Source of the DNA: Bacillota bacterium
Lineage (GTDB): Bacteria > Bacillota > Clostridia > Lachnospirales > Lachnospiraceae
Reading direction: 5' to 3'
NCBI GenBank assembly: GCA_023457255.1
Contig: JAEWMB010000026.1
Location: forward strand, 268,602 to 332,601
Length of the DNA: 64,000 nucleotides
Shown: one piece after another, positions 17,845 to 28,615 of the stretch
Layout: every line of letters starts with the position of its first letter
Position numbering within the stretch: position 1 is the first letter of the stretch
Made by a program: the position numbers and the translations under genes
Notes under the pieces: generated by a model
What the model was told of the DNA's origin: nothing
The model's input: the letters and a program-made list of their open reading frames with translations, nothing else
Databases searched by the model: none

Positions 17845-19542
17845 ATGATGATATGTGGTTTAAAACTAACACATGACGGCTCTATTGCTGTTATTGAAGA
17901 TGGGAAATTATTATTTAGTATTGAAATGGAAAAATTAAATAATAATTCTAGATTTATGGGAATAGAAGAAACGTCAATTATTGAAGAAATATTAAATGAG
18001 AACAGTGTTAAATTAGATCAGATTGATTATTTTGTTATTGACGGTTGGGGTGGAAATGATCAAGCTGAATTAGCGATTCAGCCTCGTCTTGAAATTGGAG
18101 AGGAAAGTAATAAAGTTTACGCAGCGGATTGTGGTAAGAAATACAAATTAGATGTAAATTTTTATGAAGAAAGAAATATGAAATCAAATGTCCTTAAAAA
18201 GTTTGAATTTAAGGGATTACTAATTAATAGAAAAGAGTTTTGCTATAGTAGTTATTTACACGTGGCAGGACATATAATGAGTGCTTATTGTACAAGTCCA
18301 TTTGCAAAAAGAAGCGAAGACTCTTTCATATTAGTTTGGGATGGGGGCATGTATCCTAGACTTTACTATTTTGATGGTCAATCTAAAAAAATTGATAATT
18401 TAGGACCACTTTTTTTTATGATTGGTAATACCTATACCATTTTTTCGCAACATTTCGGGCCATACAAAGTACAGGGAAGTTTTGCGAAAGATAGTTTATC
18501 TATTGCAGGAAAGGTAATGGCATACATTGCATTGGGAACTGTGAAAGAAGAATTATTTGATATTCTAGAGGATATACATAATGAAAATTATACAACTCCA
18601 ATGGGTTTTGCGAACATATTAGCAAATAAATTTAAAAAGGAAATTGAAGGGAAAGGTTATAAAGATGAAGACATATTAGCAACTTTCCATTTATATCTTG
18701 AAAGAATGCTGATAAGTAAATTATCTAAGAAAATTGAGAGATATCAAAAGAGATGCAGTAATCTTTGTATTGCAGGAGGCTGTGCATTAAATATTAAATG
18801 GAATTCGGCAATTCGTAATACGAAAATGTTTGATGAAGTATATGTTTCGCCATTTCCAAATGATTCAGGTAGTGCAATTGGTATGGCCTGTTGCGGCATG
18901 ATGGAAAAAACAGGAGAGACAAGTTTAGACTGGTCAGTATATATAGGACCACAGATAATTAAAAATGAACCGGTATCAGGATGGAGTCAGAGAATATGTA
19001 CGGTTGATGAATTGGCAAGTTTACTATATGAAAAAGATGAACCTGTCGTATTTCTAAATGAAAGGGCTGAATTGGGACCAAGAGCTCTAGGAAACAGAAG
19101 TATCCTTGCTTCAGCATCTTCAAAGAATATGAAAGATATTTTAAATATGGTGAAAAAAAGAGAAGCCTATAGACCAATCTCTCCTATCTGTATGGAAGCG
19201 AGGGCAAAAGATATATTTAGTCCTGGAATTTCAGATCCATATATGCTATTTGACCATATTGTAAAAGGAGAATGGAAAGATAAAGTGCCAGCAATCTGTC
19301 ATTTAGATGGAACTGCAAGATTACAAACTGTAACAGAAGAACAGAATCCAGTAGTGGCTGAGTTGTTGGAAAAGTATGAAAGATTAAGTTCAATACCGCT
19401 TTTATGTAATACCAGTGCAAATTTTAATGGTTCAGGTTTTTTCCCTGATGTTAAATCTGTAACAGAATGGGGACGTGTAAATTATGTTTGGTGTGATAAC
19501 ACGTTATACGAAAAAGATGAAAAAGTAGTATTCGAGAAATAA
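17845..19542 (+). CDS. O-carbamoyltransferase, NodU/CmcH/TobZ family
   Basis: It uses carbamoyl phosphate and ATP to carbamoylate a hydroxyl. The N-terminal Kae1-like part has GLKLTHDGSIAV and SSYLHVAGH, a version of the HxxxH metal site. The C-terminal part has ELGPRALGNRSILA and RPISPICMEA. At 565 residues it is a complete two-domain enzyme. It sits nine bases after NRPS A and before NRPS/PKS B, so a carbamate on the final product (or a prodrug intermediate) is expected. A substrate hydroxyl could come from the U32-type pair; that link is inference. Confidence 0.9.
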   Translation: MMICGLKLTHDGSIAVIEDGKLLFSIEMEKLNNNSRFMGIEETSIIEEILNENSVKLDQIDYFVIDGWGGNDQAELAIQPRLEIGEESNKVYAADCGKKYKLDVNFYEERNMKSNVLKKFEFKGLLINRKEFCYSSYLHVAGHIMSAYCTSPFAKRSEDSFILVWDGGMYPRLYYFDGQSKKIDNLGPLFFMIGNTYTIFSQHFGPYKVQGSFAKDSLSIAGKVMAYIALGTVKEELFDILEDIHNENYTTPMGFANILANKFKKEIEGKGYKDEDILATFHLYLERMLISKLSKKIERYQKRCSNLCIAGGCALNIKWNSAIRNTKMFDEVYVSPFPNDSGSAIGMACCGMMEKTGETSLDWSVYIGPQIIKNEPVSGWSQRICTVDELASLLYEKDEPVVFLNERAELGPRALGNRSILASASSKNMKDILNMVKKREAYRPISPICMEARAKDIFSPGISDPYMLFDHIVKGEWKDKVPAICHLDGTARLQTVTEEQNPVVAELLEKYERLSSIPLLCNTSANFNGSGFFPDVKSVTEWGRVNYVWCDNTLYEKDEKVVFEK

Positions 19543-19599
19543 ATACAAAATGCGTCAACCGTAAATGGATAAAATCATTGAGTAAAGGGAGGAAGAGAA

Positions 19600-22500
19600 A
19601 TGGACATAGCTATTGTGGGAATTGCTGGTAGGTTTCCTGACGCTGAAAATCTTAGTTATTTATATAATAATTTAAAAGAAGGTAAAGATAGTGTAAGAGA
19701 AATATCAAAGAAAAGATTAAAAGATACAGCATTAAATGAAGATAGAAAATACTATATATCAGGTTATTTGGAGAATATTGATAAATTTGATTACAGATTA
19801 TTTCATATATCAAAAGCAGAAGCAGAGTCTATGTGCCCTGTACAGAGACAATTATTAGAAGTGACATATGAAATATTTGAAAGTTCTGGATATAGTATTG
19901 ACTTCTATAACAATACAAATACAGCAATTTTTGTAGGAGCAAATACTTCAGATTATTATGAGCATGCAGATAAATTTTCTCCAACATTAGTCAGCGGAAA
20001 CGCTGATGAGTATATTCCTGCTAAAATAGCACGGTTTTTTAATTTGACTGGTAATGCACAATTAATAAATACAGCCTGCTCATCAAGTTTAGTTGCCATT
20101 CATAATGCTTGTAGCGAATTGATTTTGGGATACTCTGACTATGCATTAGTTTGCGGTGCTAACATCTATACTTTTCCATACTCTAAAATTCCATATAACG
20201 AAAATGATAAAACGAATTTAAACTCAGCTGATGGTAAATCAAAAGCTTTTTCAGAAGCAGCAAACGGAATGTCTTTTGGTGAAGCAGTAGCTGGAGTTTT
20301 ATTAAAACCATTAGATAAGGCGATTGAAGACGAGAATATTATTTATGCTGTAATTAAAGGGACAGCTGTAAATAATAATGCGTCAAGATCTGATAGTATT
20401 ATTGCAGTTGATAGTGTTACACAGTCTGAATTATTAAAACGTGCATGTGAAGTTGCAAAGATAACACCAGTTGATATAGGTTATATAGAGGCTCATGGAG
20501 CCGGAACAAAGCTAGGTGATGCTTTAGAAATAGAAGGCATTAACTTGGCATTTCAAGACTATATGACTGAGAAAAAAACATGTCCAATTTCTACAATTAA
20601 GTCTAATATTGGGCATACTCGTATGAGTGCAGGCATTTGTGGTTTGGTTAGAGCAGTACTATCGGTTAGAAATAAAGTAATTTTCCCAACTGCTAATTTT
20701 AGCACGCCAAGTAATATAATCGATTTTGAAAATTCTGCTGTATATGTAAATACAGATTTTCATGAGTGGAAAATAGAAGATAATAAAAAGAGGTATGCGG
20801 CGATTACATCATTAGGTGCAAGCGGCATTAACTGTAGTGTAATTATTACAGAGGCTCCTCTGGTGGAAAGCATTGAAGAAGACAGTGAGAAAGAATATTT
20901 GTTAACAGTATCTTCAATAACTGACGATGGATTGATAAGTAATTTAGAGAATATTAAAAAGTATTTACAGGACGAAAAGAGTGGAAGTGTTCGAGATATT
21001 TCCTATACATTGTGTTGTGGAAAAAAACATTATGAGAAAAGATTTGCGTTTTGTACAAACAATAAATCGAATATGATTGAGGAAATTGATAAATATTTAG
21101 AAAGTAAGCATGAGTACGTTAGCGACAGTCTAAAAAAACTTATATTTGTTTTAAACGATTATAAGAATATAGATGATAACATAATTCAAAAATTTTGTGA
21201 TATGTACACTACATTTAGGGCAGCATGGGAAGAGTGTAAAATATATTCACAGGATGAAAAAAATAGTAATTTTCGTGTCTTTGCTTTTCAGTATTCCCTA
21301 TATAAGACTTTAGAGGAGTACGGAATTACAACAAAAAATCTTTTCTGTATCGGTATTGGAGAAATCATTTATGATGTTTTGACTGGAAAAATAAGTTTAA
21401 TTGATGGTATACAAAGTAGTCTTAATTATCAAGTGGGGCATATTGATTTTCTTAAAGAAGATTTAAACGAAATATTAATTCAAGAGTCAAAAGATGAAAA
21501 GGTTGCTTTTATTGAACTTGGACCTAAAAGTGAAATTCAATTAATTCTAAAGGAACTGGAAAAAGAAAATGATAAGGTGTTTGTATATGACTTTACTGAG
21601 AGTCTAACGCAAAATGATCCAATTCTTAAAATAATACAAGCATTATATTGTGATATATACAATGTTGATTGGGAAGCATATGGAAAGGTTTGCCATGGAA
21701 AACGCATTGAACTTCCATTTTATCAATTGAAAAAGGAAAGATGCTGGCTTCGTGATACGCCAAGAAATATTGGTGAAACATTCTCTTTATGCAATCAAGA
21801 TAGTATTAAAGTAATTGTTAAAGAAGCTGGGATTACAGAGTTAGAAAAAGACTTAGCTCAGTTATGGGTGGAAACCCTAGAGATATCACAAATATCAATT
21901 TATGATGATTTCTTTGAAATGGGTGGAAATTCACTAAAAACCACAAAGATTATTCGAGAAGTTAATAAAAAATACAATATTAAACTAAGCTTTGAAGACC
22001 TATTCGATTTTCCAACAGTGCATTCATTCGCAGAGTATATCAATAGCATGTTGCAAGTGGAAGATAAAGTAATGCTATTTTGGAAAAAGGCTTTAAAAGT
22101 TGAAGACATCAGCATGGAAGATAACTTTTTTGATTTAGGTGGTCATTCATTAATAGCAAGTCAGGTATTAATGAGTGTAAAGTATGAATTCGGGATTGAA
22201 TTAAACTTCGAAGATTTATTCTATTATCCTAAATTAAAATCTTTTAGTAATTATGTTCGCAAAAGAATATCAATGTTAGACGAAAAAGAATATGACGAAA
22301 CGATTGAAGCAATAGAGACGGCTGAGTATTATAATGTTTCTCCAGCACAAAAAAGAATGTTTCTACTCAATGAAATTCAGGGAAATTCAACGAATTATAA
22401 TGTATCGGGTGCCATTGAGTTACATGGCAAAATAGGTAAAAATAAAATAAATAGTATCTTCAAAGCTCTCATTAACCGCCATGAAAGTTTTAGAACAATT

Positions 22501-25500
22501 TTTGCGTGGGTGGATGGTGAAATTAAGCAGAAGGTTTTGGATCACGTTGACTTTCAAGTTGAATATGAAACGATTGAAAAAGGAGAACTTGACCAAGTAA
22601 AATCATCATTTGTTAGACCATTTCAGCTTGATAAAGCGCCACTAATGCGGGTCAAGGTACTTCAAATAGAAGATGACTATCAGGTTGTACTTTATGACTT
22701 CCATCATATTATTATTGATGGAGTATCTATTAGTATTTTGATGACAGAGTTCTCACAGATGTATAGGGATCAAGAATTGAGTTCGTTAGAAATTCAATAT
22801 AAGGATTATGCTGCTTGGCTCATCAGGGGAATTAATGAAGGAAAATTTAAAAATCAAGAAGAATATTGGTTAAGCAAATTTCAAGATGAACTACCAATTT
22901 TAAATCTTCCAACTGATTTTGTACCTCCAGCAATACAGAACTTTCGTGGAAACAGTATTCATTTAGAAATTGATGAAGTGTTAACACAGAAACTATATAA
23001 ATTAGGTGGGGACACAGAATCCACAGTTTATATGATTTTGCTATCTGTTTTCAATATTCTATTGTCTAAGTATACTGGACAAGAAGATATAGTTATAGGA
23101 AGTCCTATTTTTGGAAGAAACCATTTAGGTTTAGATAAAATTATCGGGATGTTTGCTAATACATTAGCTTTTCGTAACTTTCCTGAAGGAGAAAAAGATT
23201 ACTTAGAATTTTTATCTGAAGTGAAAGAAAATGCTTTAAAAGGTTATGAAAATCAAGATTACCAATTTGATCAATTGATTGAAAAACTAGATTTACAAAG
23301 AGACTTTAGTAGAAATCCTCTTTTTGATGTGATGTTCGTATTGCAAAATGAAGGTGAAAGAAACGAATTTGAATTAGACAATTTGAGAATTTCCTTACTC
23401 GAAGATCAATCAACGACTTCTAAATTTGATTTACTTTTAAACGCTGTAGAAGAAAGTAATAAAATTTTTTTGACTATAGAATATAATACAGATTTATTTA
23501 TGGAAGAAACAGTACAGACAATGCTGAACCGTTTTATTACATTAGCAGAAAGTATTGTTACGAACCCGAAAAGCAAGTTGAAAAATCTGTCGATGTTAAC
23601 ATTTGAAGAACAAAATACTTTATTGAACCTTGGCAAAGGGTTTTCTGGAACAAGAGCAGAGAAAACTGTTATAGGCCTATTTGATGAACAAGTGAGAAAA
23701 ACCCCAGAAAATATTGCGATTTATTATGGAGGGGAAAATTATACATACAGAGAAATCAATCAAAGAGCAAATCAATTATATCATGCTTTTCGATTAAATG
23801 GAGTTTGTAGAGGAGATATCGTTGCTCTTTATATGCAACGATTACCAGAAATGATAATCGGATTAATTGCCACATTAAAACTAAATTGCGCTTATCTTGC
23901 GGTTGATCCGAATTATCCAGATGAAAGAATTACATTTATGTTAAAGGATAGCCATGCAAAAGCGCTGCTAGTTGATCCTGCTCATAAAGATATAAAGTTC
24001 GAATTTGGTGGGAAGGTTATTTTATACGATGAAAATGTGCTACAGGAATTCAGTGATAGTTATCTGCAATATGAAGAAGATGCAGAGCAACTTCTATACT
24101 TAGTGTATACATCAGGAACTACTGGATTACCAAAGGCAGTAATGATCACCAATCGTAATTTGGTTAATTTGATTTTACATGAATATGAAAATACAGACAT
24201 TGATTTTACTTCTAATGTATTACAGTTTACCACGATGAGTTTTGATGTTTGCTATCAAGAAATCTTTACAACCCTATTATGTGGAGGAAAACTATGCATT
24301 ATTGATGACGAGGATAAAATAGATGTTTATAGTTTATGCCGATTTATTCGTGACAACAACATCGAAGTTAGCTTTTTACCAACAGCATACTTTAAGAATA
24401 TAGTATCCAATGAAGAATATGTTCAATGCCTACCTGGTAACTTAAAACATATTATATGTGCTGGTGAAAAAATGGTTTTAACTGAAACACTTCATGAGCA
24501 TCTAAAAAATACAGGATTAAAAATACATAATCATTATGGACCAGCTGAGACACATGTAGTTACGACCTATACGCTAGATCATCATAACTTTTCACACATT
24601 CCGCCAATAGGGAAGCCAATAAAAAATAATGCTATTTATATAATGGATAAGTATTATAATATTCAACCAATAGGAGTTGCAGGGGAACTATTTGTAGTGG
24701 GTGATAATGTTGGAAAGGGCTATTTAAATCAAGACCAACTTACAGAAGAACGATTTTTACCAAAACCAGAATATCTTAATTGTGTTGTTGCATATGGAAA
24801 TAAAATGTATCGAACAGGTGATATTGCGAGATATTTACCGGATGGAAATATTGAGTACATTACAAGAATGGACGAGCAGGTGAAGATTCGAGGCTATCGT
24901 GTTGAAGTAGGCGAAGTTGAGAAAGTAATACTTGATTATACAGGAATTATAGAAGTAACAGTAAGCGTACAGGAAGATAAAAGCCAGAATAAATTTTTAT
25001 GTGCTTATCTTAGAGCAGATAAAAAAATTGAAATCTCTGATGTAAAAAATTATTTAAAAACAAGATTACCTGACTATATGGTACCAGCTCATTTTGTTCA
25101 AATTGTTAAGTTTAAGCTGACGAATAACGGAAAAATAGATAAAAGAGCTTTACCTAGTGTTGATGAGGTAATTAATAATAGACAAATCATACTACCATGC
25201 AATCAGGAAGAAAGTAAATTGGTAGAAATTTGGGCTCGAGTTTTAGATTTAAAAGAAATAAGTGTAGTAGAAAAGTTTTTCGATTTAGGGGGTAATTCTT
25301 TAAAATCATTATCTTTGATATCTGAGATAAAGAAAGCATTTAATATTGAAATAAACATTCGCCAAATTTTTGAATTGCAAACAATTGAGCAACAAGCAAC
25401 TTATATCAAAGGGCAACAGAATAAAGAAATATCAGTCTTTCCAGTGGCTGCAAAGAAAGATTACTATCCTTTAACCTATGCACAGAAGAGAATGTATATT

Positions 25501-28500
25501 TTAAGTCAGAAAAAAGAAATTGGCACAAGCTATAATATGACCAGTACGATAAAGGTAACAGGAAGCTTGAATTTAGAGAGAACGATTGAATGTTTCAAAG
25601 AGATTATTCAGAGGCACGAAATTTTAAGAACCTCTTTTGCAACTGTCGATGGGAAAGTGATGCAAAAGATTGAAGATTATGTTCCTTTTTCCATTGAATA
25701 TGAAACTGTGAAAGAAGAAGTTGCTAGTAGAATAACTATGTTCATCAAAGAATTTGAATTGACTAAAGCACCGTTATTCCGCGTAAAACTTATGAAAACC
25801 AATCAGGAAGAACATATACTTGTTGTTGATATGCATCACATAATTTTTGATGGTTGTTCTATTAAAATTTTAATAGACGAGTTTAAAAAGTTATACATGG
25901 GAGAAACTTTACAACCAGTTGAATTTCAATATAGAGATTACTCAGAATGGCAGATAAGCCAATTCATGGGTGGATCGAAACAAGAAAAATACTGGTTAGA
26001 TATATATAAGACACCTACGCCTGTATTAGATATACCAACAGATTATCCTCGCGCAACAGTACAGAAATATGAGGGAGCATCTTATAGCTTTGAAATTTCA
26101 GAAGAAGTTACTAATCGCTTGAGAAATATATCTAGCGAACACAATACAACGATGTTTATGAACTTAATTGCGATATATAATATTTTTCTTGCAAAATTAA
26201 CAGGCCAGGAAGACATTGTTGTTGGATTGCCTATAGCAGGAAGAAATAGAAATGAAACACAAAAAATCATGGGTCTATTCTTAAATACATTGGCATTACG
26301 AAACAAACCTGAAAAAGATAAGAGTTTCCTTTCCTTCTTGGGCGAAGTTCGTGAAAATGCATTACGAGCATATGAAAATGAGGACTATCCATTTGAGATG
26401 TTACTAGAAAAATTGACATGGAGAAGCAACAGTAATAGAACTCCATTATTTGATACAGTATTTAATATGCAAGATGTATCCTTGCTCAATAATGAAGTTT
26501 CATATAATGACGCTGTCCTAAAATTTGACGTGTTCGACTTTGAAAGAAATAGAACTACATTTGATCTCGTATTCTTCCTATATGAATATAATGATAAAAT
26601 GATTTTCAATTGTGATTATAGCACAGCATTATTTAGTAAAGAAACTATAGTTTATTTTATGAATGAGTATTTGAGGCTTATAGAAGAAATCTCATTACAG
26701 CCAATGAAATGTATTGGAGACTTCTATGCGTTTGGAACAAACTTACTCAGAGAGAAGAAAAATGCAGTTAATCCTTCTAATGAGTTTGAAGAATTTAAAA
26801 ATGAAGAACGAAAATTAAATATTATTGAAGTATTCGAGATGCAAGTTGAAAGAAATGGAAGTAATATAGCAGTACAAATGGAGCAAGATTGTTTAACTTA
26901 TGATGAGCTGAATCATTCTGCAAACCAGATTGCCAGAAGCATATTGAAGGATTTTGAAGAAACCCAGTTTGAAGGAAAGAATGTTGCTATTTTATTTGAA
27001 CATGGTATTCAGATGATTGAAGCAATGTTGGGTATTTTGAAGGTAGGAAAGACATATGTGCCAATGGATAATTCCTATCCGATTGCTCGACTAAAATACA
27101 TCTTAAACGATAGTGGTGCTCGTTTAATCGTAACAAATGAGAGAAATCAAGCATTAGCGGAAGAATTAGCGTACGATTCAGATATTCAAGTAATCTGTCT
27201 TGATAAAATTGATCAATCAATAAGTAAAGAAAACTTGAACTTCTCGATAAACCAAGATTTAACTGCGTTTATCATTTACACATCAGGTTCATCAGGTAGT
27301 CCTAAGGGAGTGATGCATAGTCATAAAGGAACCGTTAACTTTATTGGTAGTTATATTAATGAATTGCATTTTAATGAGACGGATAGAGTGGCGCTATTTA
27401 CATCTTATAGTCATGCAGTAGCAATAATAGATATTTTTGCAGCCTTATTCAGAGGTGCCTGTGTACTGCCTTATGATCTAAAAGATTTAGAAAAAATGGA
27501 GAAAATGGCATATTGGATTAAGTCAGAAAAGATTACGATTTATCATTCCATACCACAATTATTCCGTAATTGCATGAGGAGACTTGAGGAGAATGAAAAA
27601 ATATCAAGTATCAGGTTAGTATTGCTTGGTGGTGAAGCGGTATTTGATACAGATATTGAGTTATTTAAGAAACATTTTACAAATCATTGCTATTTGGCTA
27701 ATGTTCTAGGTGCTTCTGAAGTTTTAGTAGGAACGATCTACTTTCTGAATACAGAAAGCATGGATTATGGTTATACTATCCCAGTAGGGTATGATGTAGA
27801 AGGTGTAAAAGTTTACATATTAGATAAAGTGGATAAAGAAGCTTTTGCATACCAAACGGGAGAGATTGTATACAAGTCTAGGTTTTTAGCACAAGGATAT
27901 TGGAACAAAGAGGATAAGAAAAAAGCCGCATTTACAGTTGACCCAATAGATAAAGAAGGTATTATTTATCGAAGTGGCGACTTAGGAAGAAGAATTTCTA
28001 ATGGGGCAATAGAATATTTGGGAAGAAAAGATTATCAAATTAAAATTCGTGGCTATCGTATCGAGATTGGTGAAGTTGAAAGCTGCATACATAAATTGCA
28101 AGATGTTCAAGAGACTGTAGTAATTGCTAGAGAACATGAAAATAAGGAAAAATATTTGTGTGCATATTTTACAGCTGGTAAGACAATTCATGAAGATTAC
28201 TTTAGAAAGCACCTTGCGAGTGAATTGCCAAGCTATATGATTCCTCAATATTTTATACAAATTGATGCAATGCCATGTACACCTAATGGGAAAATTGACA
28301 GGAATGCATTATATGACATTATGCTAAAGAAGCAAGAAAAAGAAGAAGAAACACAATCTGCGGATAGTACAGAAAGTAAACTCATGGAATTGTGTGGGAA
28401 TTTACTGGGTGTGGAGAACATTTCATTAAATGACAGTTTTTTTGACATAGGAGGACATTCGTTATCAGCAGTTGATTTAACTGAAATAATTTGTGATACA

Positions 28501-28593
28501 TTTAAAGTTGACATTTCATTACGTCAAATATATGAATTAAAATCACTAAAAGAATTAGTGGAGTTCATTGATAAACTGAAAAGCAATGAGTGA
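19600..28593 (+). CDS. Hybrid PKS/NRPS B: KS-degenerate AT-ACP-ACP-C-A-T-C-A-T
   Basis: Order by residue: ketosynthase 1-425 (Cys160, His299, His339); AT-like remnant 430-720, in which the GHSxG nucleophile region reads CIGIGE (Gly585 in place of Ser); two carriers (Ser778, Ser850); C about 908-1335 (HHIIIDG); A to about 1850 (YTSGTTG at 1503); T (Ser1900); C about 1950-2380 (HHIIFDG); A about 2408-2890 (YTSGSSG at 2560); T (Ser2954). The first A domain reads D-V-Q-F-I-A-H-V-V by hand, close to proline codes. The second lacks the FDxS Asp that anchors alpha-amino groups. There is no KR, DH, TE or reductase domain. SD AAAGGGAGG. Confidence 0.93.
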   Translation: MDIAIVGIAGRFPDAENLSYLYNNLKEGKDSVREISKKRLKDTALNEDRKYYISGYLENIDKFDYRLFHISKAEAESMCPVQRQLLEVTYEIFESSGYSIDFYNNTNTAIFVGANTSDYYEHADKFSPTLVSGNADEYIPAKIARFFNLTGNAQLINTACSSSLVAIHNACSELILGYSDYALVCGANIYTFPYSKIPYNENDKTNLNSADGKSKAFSEAANGMSFGEAVAGVLLKPLDKAIEDENIIYAVIKGTAVNNNASRSDSIIAVDSVTQSELLKRACEVAKITPVDIGYIEAHGAGTKLGDALEIEGINLAFQDYMTEKKTCPISTIKSNIGHTRMSAGICGLVRAVLSVRNKVIFPTANFSTPSNIIDFENSAVYVNTDFHEWKIEDNKKRYAAITSLGASGINCSVIITEAPLVESIEEDSEKEYLLTVSSITDDGLISNLENIKKYLQDEKSGSVRDISYTLCCGKKHYEKRFAFCTNNKSNMIEEIDKYLESKHEYVSDSLKKLIFVLNDYKNIDDNIIQKFCDMYTTFRAAWEECKIYSQDEKNSNFRVFAFQYSLYKTLEEYGITTKNLFCIGIGEIIYDVLTGKISLIDGIQSSLNYQVGHIDFLKEDLNEILIQESKDEKVAFIELGPKSEIQLILKELEKENDKVFVYDFTESLTQNDPILKIIQALYCDIYNVDWEAYGKVCHGKRIELPFYQLKKERCWLRDTPRNIGETFSLCNQDSIKVIVKEAGITELEKDLAQLWVETLEISQISIYDDFFEMGGNSLKTTKIIREVNKKYNIKLSFEDLFDFPTVHSFAEYINSMLQVEDKVMLFWKKALKVEDISMEDNFFDLGGHSLIASQVLMSVKYEFGIELNFEDLFYYPKLKSFSNYVRKRISMLDEKEYDETIEAIETAEYYNVSPAQKRMFLLNEIQGNSTNYNVSGAIELHGKIGKNKINSIFKALINRHESFRTIFAWVDGEIKQKVLDHVDFQVEYETIEKGELDQVKSSFVRPFQLDKAPLMRVKVLQIEDDYQVVLYDFHHIIIDGVSISILMTEFSQMYRDQELSSLEIQYKDYAAWLIRGINEGKFKNQEEYWLSKFQDELPILNLPTDFVPPAIQNFRGNSIHLEIDEVLTQKLYKLGGDTESTVYMILLSVFNILLSKYTGQEDIVIGSPIFGRNHLGLDKIIGMFANTLAFRNFPEGEKDYLEFLSEVKENALKGYENQDYQFDQLIEKLDLQRDFSRNPLFDVMFVLQNEGERNEFELDNLRISLLEDQSTTSKFDLLLNAVEESNKIFLTIEYNTDLFMEETVQTMLNRFITLAESIVTNPKSKLKNLSMLTFEEQNTLLNLGKGFSGTRAEKTVIGLFDEQVRKTPENIAIYYGGENYTYREINQRANQLYHAFRLNGVCRGDIVALYMQRLPEMIIGLIATLKLNCAYLAVDPNYPDERITFMLKDSHAKALLVDPAHKDIKFEFGGKVILYDENVLQEFSDSYLQYEEDAEQLLYLVYTSGTTGLPKAVMITNRNLVNLILHEYENTDIDFTSNVLQFTTMSFDVCYQEIFTTLLCGGKLCIIDDEDKIDVYSLCRFIRDNNIEVSFLPTAYFKNIVSNEEYVQCLPGNLKHIICAGEKMVLTETLHEHLKNTGLKIHNHYGPAETHVVTTYTLDHHNFSHIPPIGKPIKNNAIYIMDKYYNIQPIGVAGELFVVGDNVGKGYLNQDQLTEERFLPKPEYLNCVVAYGNKMYRTGDIARYLPDGNIEYITRMDEQVKIRGYRVEVGEVEKVILDYTGIIEVTVSVQEDKSQNKFLCAYLRADKKIEISDVKNYLKTRLPDYMVPAHFVQIVKFKLTNNGKIDKRALPSVDEVINNRQIILPCNQEESKLVEIWARVLDLKEISVVEKFFDLGGNSLKSLSLISEIKKAFNIEINIRQIFELQTIEQQATYIKGQQNKEISVFPVAAKKDYYPLTYAQKRMYILSQKKEIGTSYNMTSTIKVTGSLNLERTIECFKEIIQRHEILRTSFATVDGKVMQKIEDYVPFSIEYETVKEEVASRITMFIKEFELTKAPLFRVKLMKTNQEEHILVVDMHHIIFDGCSIKILIDEFKKLYMGETLQPVEFQYRDYSEWQISQFMGGSKQEKYWLDIYKTPTPVLDIPTDYPRATVQKYEGASYSFEISEEVTNRLRNISSEHNTTMFMNLIAIYNIFLAKLTGQEDIVVGLPIAGRNRNETQKIMGLFLNTLALRNKPEKDKSFLSFLGEVRENALRAYENEDYPFEMLLEKLTWRSNSNRTPLFDTVFNMQDVSLLNNEVSYNDAVLKFDVFDFERNRTTFDLVFFLYEYNDKMIFNCDYSTALFSKETIVYFMNEYLRLIEEISLQPMKCIGDFYAFGTNLLREKKNAVNPSNEFEEFKNEERKLNIIEVFEMQVERNGSNIAVQMEQDCLTYDELNHSANQIARSILKDFEETQFEGKNVAILFEHGIQMIEAMLGILKVGKTYVPMDNSYPIARLKYILNDSGARLIVTNERNQALAEELAYDSDIQVICLDKIDQSISKENLNFSINQDLTAFIIYTSGSSGSPKGVMHSHKGTVNFIGSYINELHFNETDRVALFTSYSHAVAIIDIFAALFRGACVLPYDLKDLEKMEKMAYWIKSEKITIYHSIPQLFRNCMRRLEENEKISSIRLVLLGGEAVFDTDIELFKKHFTNHCYLANVLGASEVLVGTIYFLNTESMDYGYTIPVGYDVEGVKVYILDKVDKEAFAYQTGEIVYKSRFLAQGYWNKEDKKKAAFTVDPIDKEGIIYRSGDLGRRISNGAIEYLGRKDYQIKIRGYRIEIGEVESCIHKLQDVQETVVIAREHENKEKYLCAYFTAGKTIHEDYFRKHLASELPSYMIPQYFIQIDAMPCTPNGKIDRNALYDIMLKKQEKEEETQSADSTESKLMELCGNLLGVENISLNDSFFDIGGHSLSAVDLTEIICDTFKVDISLRQIYELKSLKELVEFIDKLKSNE

Positions 28594-28615
28594 AATAGTG
28601 ATTGGAGGAAATACG

